From: Streptosporangiaceae bacterium
GTDB taxonomy: Bacteria > Actinomycetota > Actinomycetes > Streptosporangiales > Streptosporangiaceae
Direction: 5' to 3'
DNA: 9,396 nucleotides
Assembly (NCBI GenBank): GCA_030045295.1
Contig: JASIGD010000167.1
Coordinates: 1-9,396, forward strand
Position 1 is the stretch's first letter, and each line of letters starts with the position of its first letter. The position numbers and the translations under genes are program-made. Of the stretch, positions 6,995-9,396 are shown piece after piece. The notes beneath the pieces were generated by a model. The model was not told the DNA's origin. It was given only the letters and a program-made list of their open reading frames with translations, and did no database searches.

Positions 6995-7022
6995 TTGACA
7001 AACCGTGCGTCGGCCGTAGACA
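6995..7022 (+). promoter_or_regulatory. Candidate promoter of the aldehyde dehydrogenase
   Basis: A consensus TTGACA (6995-7000) is followed after 16 bases by TAGACA (7017-7022). This would give a leader of about 55 bases before the TTG start at 7086. The third CAAACCG half-site (6999-7005) overlaps the 3' end of the TTGACA box, so a bound regulator would touch RNA polymerase directly. Confidence 0.45.
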
Positions 7023-7072
7023 TTTACATGCACTTTCATACTGAGCCCGATCAGGGCGGACCGGGTTCTGCA

Positions 7073-7079
7073 GAAGGGG
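7073..7079 (+). promoter_or_regulatory. Ribosome binding site supporting a TTG start
   Basis: GAAGGGG ends 6 bases before TTG 7086. No ATG or GTG in this frame is better placed, so the site supports the unusual TTG start of the dehydrogenase. Confidence 0.6.
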
Positions 7080-7085
7080 CCGCCG

Positions 7086-8528
7086 TTGCTCGAATACCGG
7101 GACGTGTACGCGGGCGGCCGCCTGGTCGGATCCTGGTCTACCGACGTGATAACGATCGTCAACCCGGCCACCGAAGAGGTCGCGGGCGCCGTGCCGTCGA
7201 TGGTCGAGCGGGACGTCGATACCGCCGTGGCCGCGGCGAGGCAGGCGTTCGACGCGGGCACGTGGGCGCTGGCCAGCGCCGCGGACCGGGCCGCGGCCAT
7301 GGACCGCCTGGCCGCGGCGATAGAGGCGAGGGCCGAGGACACCGCCCGCCTGGTGACGGCGGAGATGGGCATGCCGATCACCCTTTCCCGGCGGAGCAAC
7401 GTGTCGGTCCCGTGCGCGATCATCCGTTACTACGCGGCGCTGGCCCGGGATCTGTCGACCGAGGAGATCCGCGAGGCGATCAGCTTCGCGGGCCGGACCA
7501 TGGTCCGGCGCGAGCCGGCCGGGGTCGCGGCCGTGATCGCGTCCTGGAGCTACCCGCTCATCCTGGCGTTCTGCCAGCTCGCTCCGGCCCTGGCGGCAGG
7601 CTGCACGGTAGTACTCAAGCCCGCGGCGGAAACCTCGCTGTCCGCGTACATCCTGGCCGAGGCCTTCGAGGCGGCCGAGTTCCCGCCCGGCGTCTTCAAC
7701 CTGGTCACCGGGACCGCCGAGGTGGGCGAGATGCTGGCCGCGCACCCGGGGGTGGATATCGTGGCCGTCGCCGGGCCGACGTCGGCCGGCCGGAGGATCG
7801 CCGCGATCTGCGGACAGACCCTGAAGCCGGTGACCCTGGAGCTGGGCGGGAAATCCGCGGCGATCGTGCTCGATGACGTCGACCTGAACGCCACCGCGGT
7901 GGCGCTCGGCTCGCTCTGCTTCGCCAACTCCGGGCAGGCCTGCTTCACCATGTCCCGGGTGCTGGCCCCGCGGACCAGGTACGACGAGGCGGTTTCCGCG
8001 CTCGCTTATCAGGCGTCGCTGCTGGTCGTGGGCGATCCGCTGGACGAGGACACGACCATGGGACCGCTGGCCAACCCGCGGCAGCGCTCGAGCGTGGAGT
8101 CGTGCGTCACCGCGGGGATCACCGAGGGCGCGCGCGTGGTGGCGGGCGGCCGCCGCCCGGCCACGCCGGTGCGGGGCTACTACTACGAGCCCACCGTGTT
8201 CGCCGGGGCGACAGCCGGGATGGCCATCGCCCGGGATGAGATCTGCGGTCCGGTGGTCAGCGTGATCCCTTACGACGACGAGTCCGAGGCAGTGGCCATC
8301 GCCAACGACTCCTCCTACGGGCTGGCCGGGAGCGTATGGACCGATGACCCCGAACGCGGCCTGAAGATCGCTCGCCGCGCGCGGGTCGGGACGTTCGGGG
8401 TGAACCTGTACGTACCTGATATCGGCGCGCCGTGGGGGGGCCGCAAGGCGAGCGGGATGGGCAGCATCTACGGCCCGGAGGGACTCGACACCTACCTGGC
8501 CACCAAGGCGGTGTTCCTGCCCGCCTGA
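7086..8528 (+). CDS. NAD(P)-dependent aldehyde dehydrogenase family protein
   Basis: At 480 aa it is full length for the ALDH superfamily, whose members oxidise an aldehyde to the acid in the cytoplasm. Visible motifs are: NPATEEV near the N-terminus; cofactor-site Lys178 (VVLKPA); general base Glu252 (LELGGK); nucleophile Cys286 (NSGQACF); Glu385 in DEICGPV; and a C-terminal APWGGRKASGMG. Deviations are: the usual PWN-F/Y-P motif reads SWSYP, putting Ser155 at the oxyanion-hole Asn position; the cofactor-loop TGST motif reads AGPT (Pro231); and the Phe of EIFGP is Cys387. The TTG start is backed by a GAAGGGG site. It is transcribed divergently from the PucR-type regulator and is likely its target. 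The substrate cannot be read from sequence. Activity is plausible but may be altered by the Asn-to-Ser change. Confidence 0.93.
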   Translation: MLEYRDVYAGGRLVGSWSTDVITIVNPATEEVAGAVPSMVERDVDTAVAAARQAFDAGTWALASAADRAAAMDRLAAAIEARAEDTARLVTAEMGMPITLSRRSNVSVPCAIIRYYAALARDLSTEEIREAISFAGRTMVRREPAGVAAVIASWSYPLILAFCQLAPALAAGCTVVLKPAAETSLSAYILAEAFEAAEFPPGVFNLVTGTAEVGEMLAAHPGVDIVAVAGPTSAGRRIAAICGQTLKPVTLELGGKSAAIVLDDVDLNATAVALGSLCFANSGQACFTMSRVLAPRTRYDEAVSALAYQASLLVVGDPLDEDTTMGPLANPRQRSSVESCVTAGITEGARVVAGGRRPATPVRGYYYEPTVFAGATAGMAIARDEICGPVVSVIPYDDESEAVAIANDSSYGLAGSVWTDDPERGLKIARRARVGTFGVNLYVPDIGAPWGGRKASGMGSIYGPEGLDTYLATKAVFLPA

Positions 8529-8738
8529 GACCCGTGGTGTCTGGTCACGACGACTTGAGCGACGGCTTGGGCACGCGGGTTCGTCCACGGGGTCGAGGAT
8601 GTCCGCCTCGAGGATGACGCGCATTTGATCCTCGAGCACGACGACGAGAGACCGTCGATGGTCCACGATTGGATCCATGAACCACACCCAGCCCGGCGGG
8701 CGGACGGCCTGCCTCGCTGACCGACGGCGCTTGGGGAC
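8529..8738. other. Spacer between the dehydrogenase and the ABC gene, with inverted repeat
   Basis: These 210 bp hold no acceptable gene. A perfect 9-bp inverted repeat, CTCGAGGAT (8607-8615) and ATCCTCGAG (8628-8636) with a 12-base loop, lies in the middle, and TCGAGGATG also occurs as a direct repeat at 8593-8601 and 8608-8616. No T-tract follows, so it is not a classic intrinsic terminator; it could be an operator or a transcript hairpin. Short frames on both strands from about 8560 to 8720 read like plausible protein (for example RLEDDAHLILEHDDERPS on plus) but lack a start and context. They may be a decayed gene fragment. Confidence 0.45.
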
Positions 8739-8741
8739 GTG

Positions 8742-9396
8742 ATGCGGGCCCATGCCGCAGTCCTCGCCGCCGCCCATGCGGGGGCACACTTTGGCGGCGG
8801 ATTCCTCATCCTCATCGTGCTCGTAGTGGGCAGCCTGGTCTTCTTCGTCGGGCGCGCGAGGAACCGGCAGGGCGGTCAAATCCGCGACGAGGAGTGGCGC
8901 GTGCCCCCGGACCGGCAGGCCGGGCAAGCTCGCGTGCCCCCGGACCGGCACGCCGCGGGGGCTACGGGGGCGCCCGAGGCGCGTCCGGTCACACCTGAGG
9001 CACGTCCGGGGGCGCCCGGGGCACGTCCGGCCACGCCTGAGGCACGTCCGGTCACACCTGAGGCACGTCCGGGCACACCTGAGGCACGTCCGGTGACGCG
9101 CGGGGCGCATCCGATCGCGGTCGAGCCGCCAGCCCCGCGGAGGGCTCGCCCGGCGGCCACGCTCGGGGATGGGGGCGGCGGGTGGGCGGTCGAGACGCAC
9201 GGGCTCACGAAACGGTTCGGCTCGAACGTCGCGGTCGACGACGTCGAGCTGCTCGTGCCGCGGGGGGACGCGTTCGGCTACCTCGGGCCGAACGGCGCGG
9301 GCAAGACGACGCTGATCCGCACCTTGCTGGGGCTGACTAGGGCAAACAGCGGCACGATGTCGCTGCTCGGCGTCCCCGTTCCGGCCGAGCGCAGCG
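8742..9396 (+). CDS. ABC transporter ATPase with N-terminal membrane segment and repeat linker (partial)
   Basis: An open frame with no stop runs to the right edge (218 residues visible). It starts with a short N-terminus and one hydrophobic segment (about 19-36, GGGFLILIVLVVGSLVFFVG), then basic residues. A low-complexity linker follows, made of two 11-residue repeats (RVPPDR...) and at least six heptads of PEARPxT type. The ABC nucleotide-binding domain begins near residue 148 (WAVETHGLTKRFGSNVAVDDV), with Walker A GPNGAGKTT (about 182-190). The rest of the ATPase is outside the window. ATG 8742, or the adjacent GTG 8739, follows GGGGA. The ATPase half resembles drug/lipid-export type ABC subunits with separate permeases, which would lie to the right. 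An internal GTG (9093) could produce a soluble ATPase without the linker. The ABC call is firm; the fused N-terminus is supported by one uninterrupted frame. Confidence 0.85.
   Translation, partial: MRAHAAVLAAAHAGAHFGGGFLILIVLVVGSLVFFVGRARNRQGGQIRDEEWRVPPDRQAGQARVPPDRHAAGATGAPEARPVTPEARPGAPGARPATPEARPVTPEARPGTPEARPVTRGAHPIAVEPPAPRRARPAATLGDGGGGWAVETHGLTKRFGSNVAVDDVELLVPRGDAFGYLGPNGAGKTTLIRTLLGLTRANSGTMSLLGVPVPAERS
8973..9098. repeat. Six tandem 21-bp units encoding PEARPxT heptads
   Basis: Six in-frame 21-bp units (8973, 8994, 9015, 9036, 9057, 9078) encode PEARPVT, PEARPGA, PGARPAT, PEARPVT, PEARPGT and PEARPVT. A worn seventh unit (RGAHPIA) follows. Just upstream, two 33-bp units (8898-8930 and 8931-8963) encode RVPPDRQAGQA and RVPPDRHAAGA. 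The proline-rich product should be an extended, flexible linker. Copy number probably varies between strains by slippage. Confidence 0.9.

Noticed and set aside
8607..8636. Intrinsic terminator after the dehydrogenase
   Set aside because: The 9-bp inverted repeat has a 12-base loop and no following T-tract, and it lies about 80 bp after the stop.
8492..8815. Minus-strand 107-codon frame
   Set aside because: It overlaps the 3' end of the dehydrogenase and the start of the ABC frame. Its Arg/Ser-rich shadow composition has no motif.
6954..9200. 748-codon open frame on the minus strand
   Set aside because: It lies opposite the aldehyde dehydrogenase and the ABC gene, both with clear family motifs. 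Its translation is Arg/Gly/Pro/His-rich and low in structure, as expected for an antisense frame in G+C-rich DNA.

Overview
The window is very G+C-rich, with strong third-position G/C bias, frequent GTG/TTG starts and actinobacterial-type regulators (a NarL-like kinase/regulator and a PucR-type activator). This suggests a chromosomal segment of a high-GC actinomycete. No RNA gene, transposase, integrase or CRISPR array is visible. Genus and chromosomal location are inference.

Layout. (1) 1-1266, minus strand: a two-gene unit with a class II (GatY/KbaY-type) ketose-bisphosphate aldolase followed by a CbbY-like HAD phosphatase that runs off the left edge. A 39-bp-period tandem duplication lies at their junction. 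(2) 1369-3249, minus: a one-polypeptide signalling protein, GAF - HisKA_3/HATPase - receiver - LuxR HTH, whose receiver has lost several conserved residues. It may be transcribed into the aldolase genes, across a gap of about 100 bp. (3) 3250-3624: non-coding, with a candidate promoter and a TGACGTCA palindrome for the kinase gene, plus a block of 16/17-bp tandem repeats. (4) 3625-6899, minus: a PucR-type regulator and, overlapping it by 4 bp, a homocysteine S-methyltransferase fused to a methylenetetrahydrofolate reductase (MTHFR)-like domain. The methyltransferase half keeps its zinc cysteines, while the MTHFR half has lost its key catalytic and flavin-site residues. (5) 6900-7085: a divergent control region with three CAAACCG half-sites, one of them over a TTGACA box. 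(6) 7086-8528, plus: an aldehyde dehydrogenase with the catalytic Cys and Glu but Ser in place of the catalytic Asn. (7) 8529-8738: a short spacer with a 9-bp inverted repeat. (8) 8742 to the right edge, plus: an ABC ATPase with an N-terminal membrane segment and a Pro/Arg/Glu-rich repeat linker, cut off by the window end.

How they may work together (inference). The PucR-type regulator probably senses a catabolic substrate and controls its own methyltransferase operon and the divergent aldehyde dehydrogenase. Such a module could move a methyl group to homocysteine and oxidise an aldehyde product. The aldolase/HAD pair handles phosphorylated sugars and may be controlled by the adjacent fused kinase-regulator. 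The best candidates for something undescribed are the fusion carrying a degenerate MTHFR domain, and its pairing with a PucR regulator and a non-canonical aldehyde dehydrogenase.
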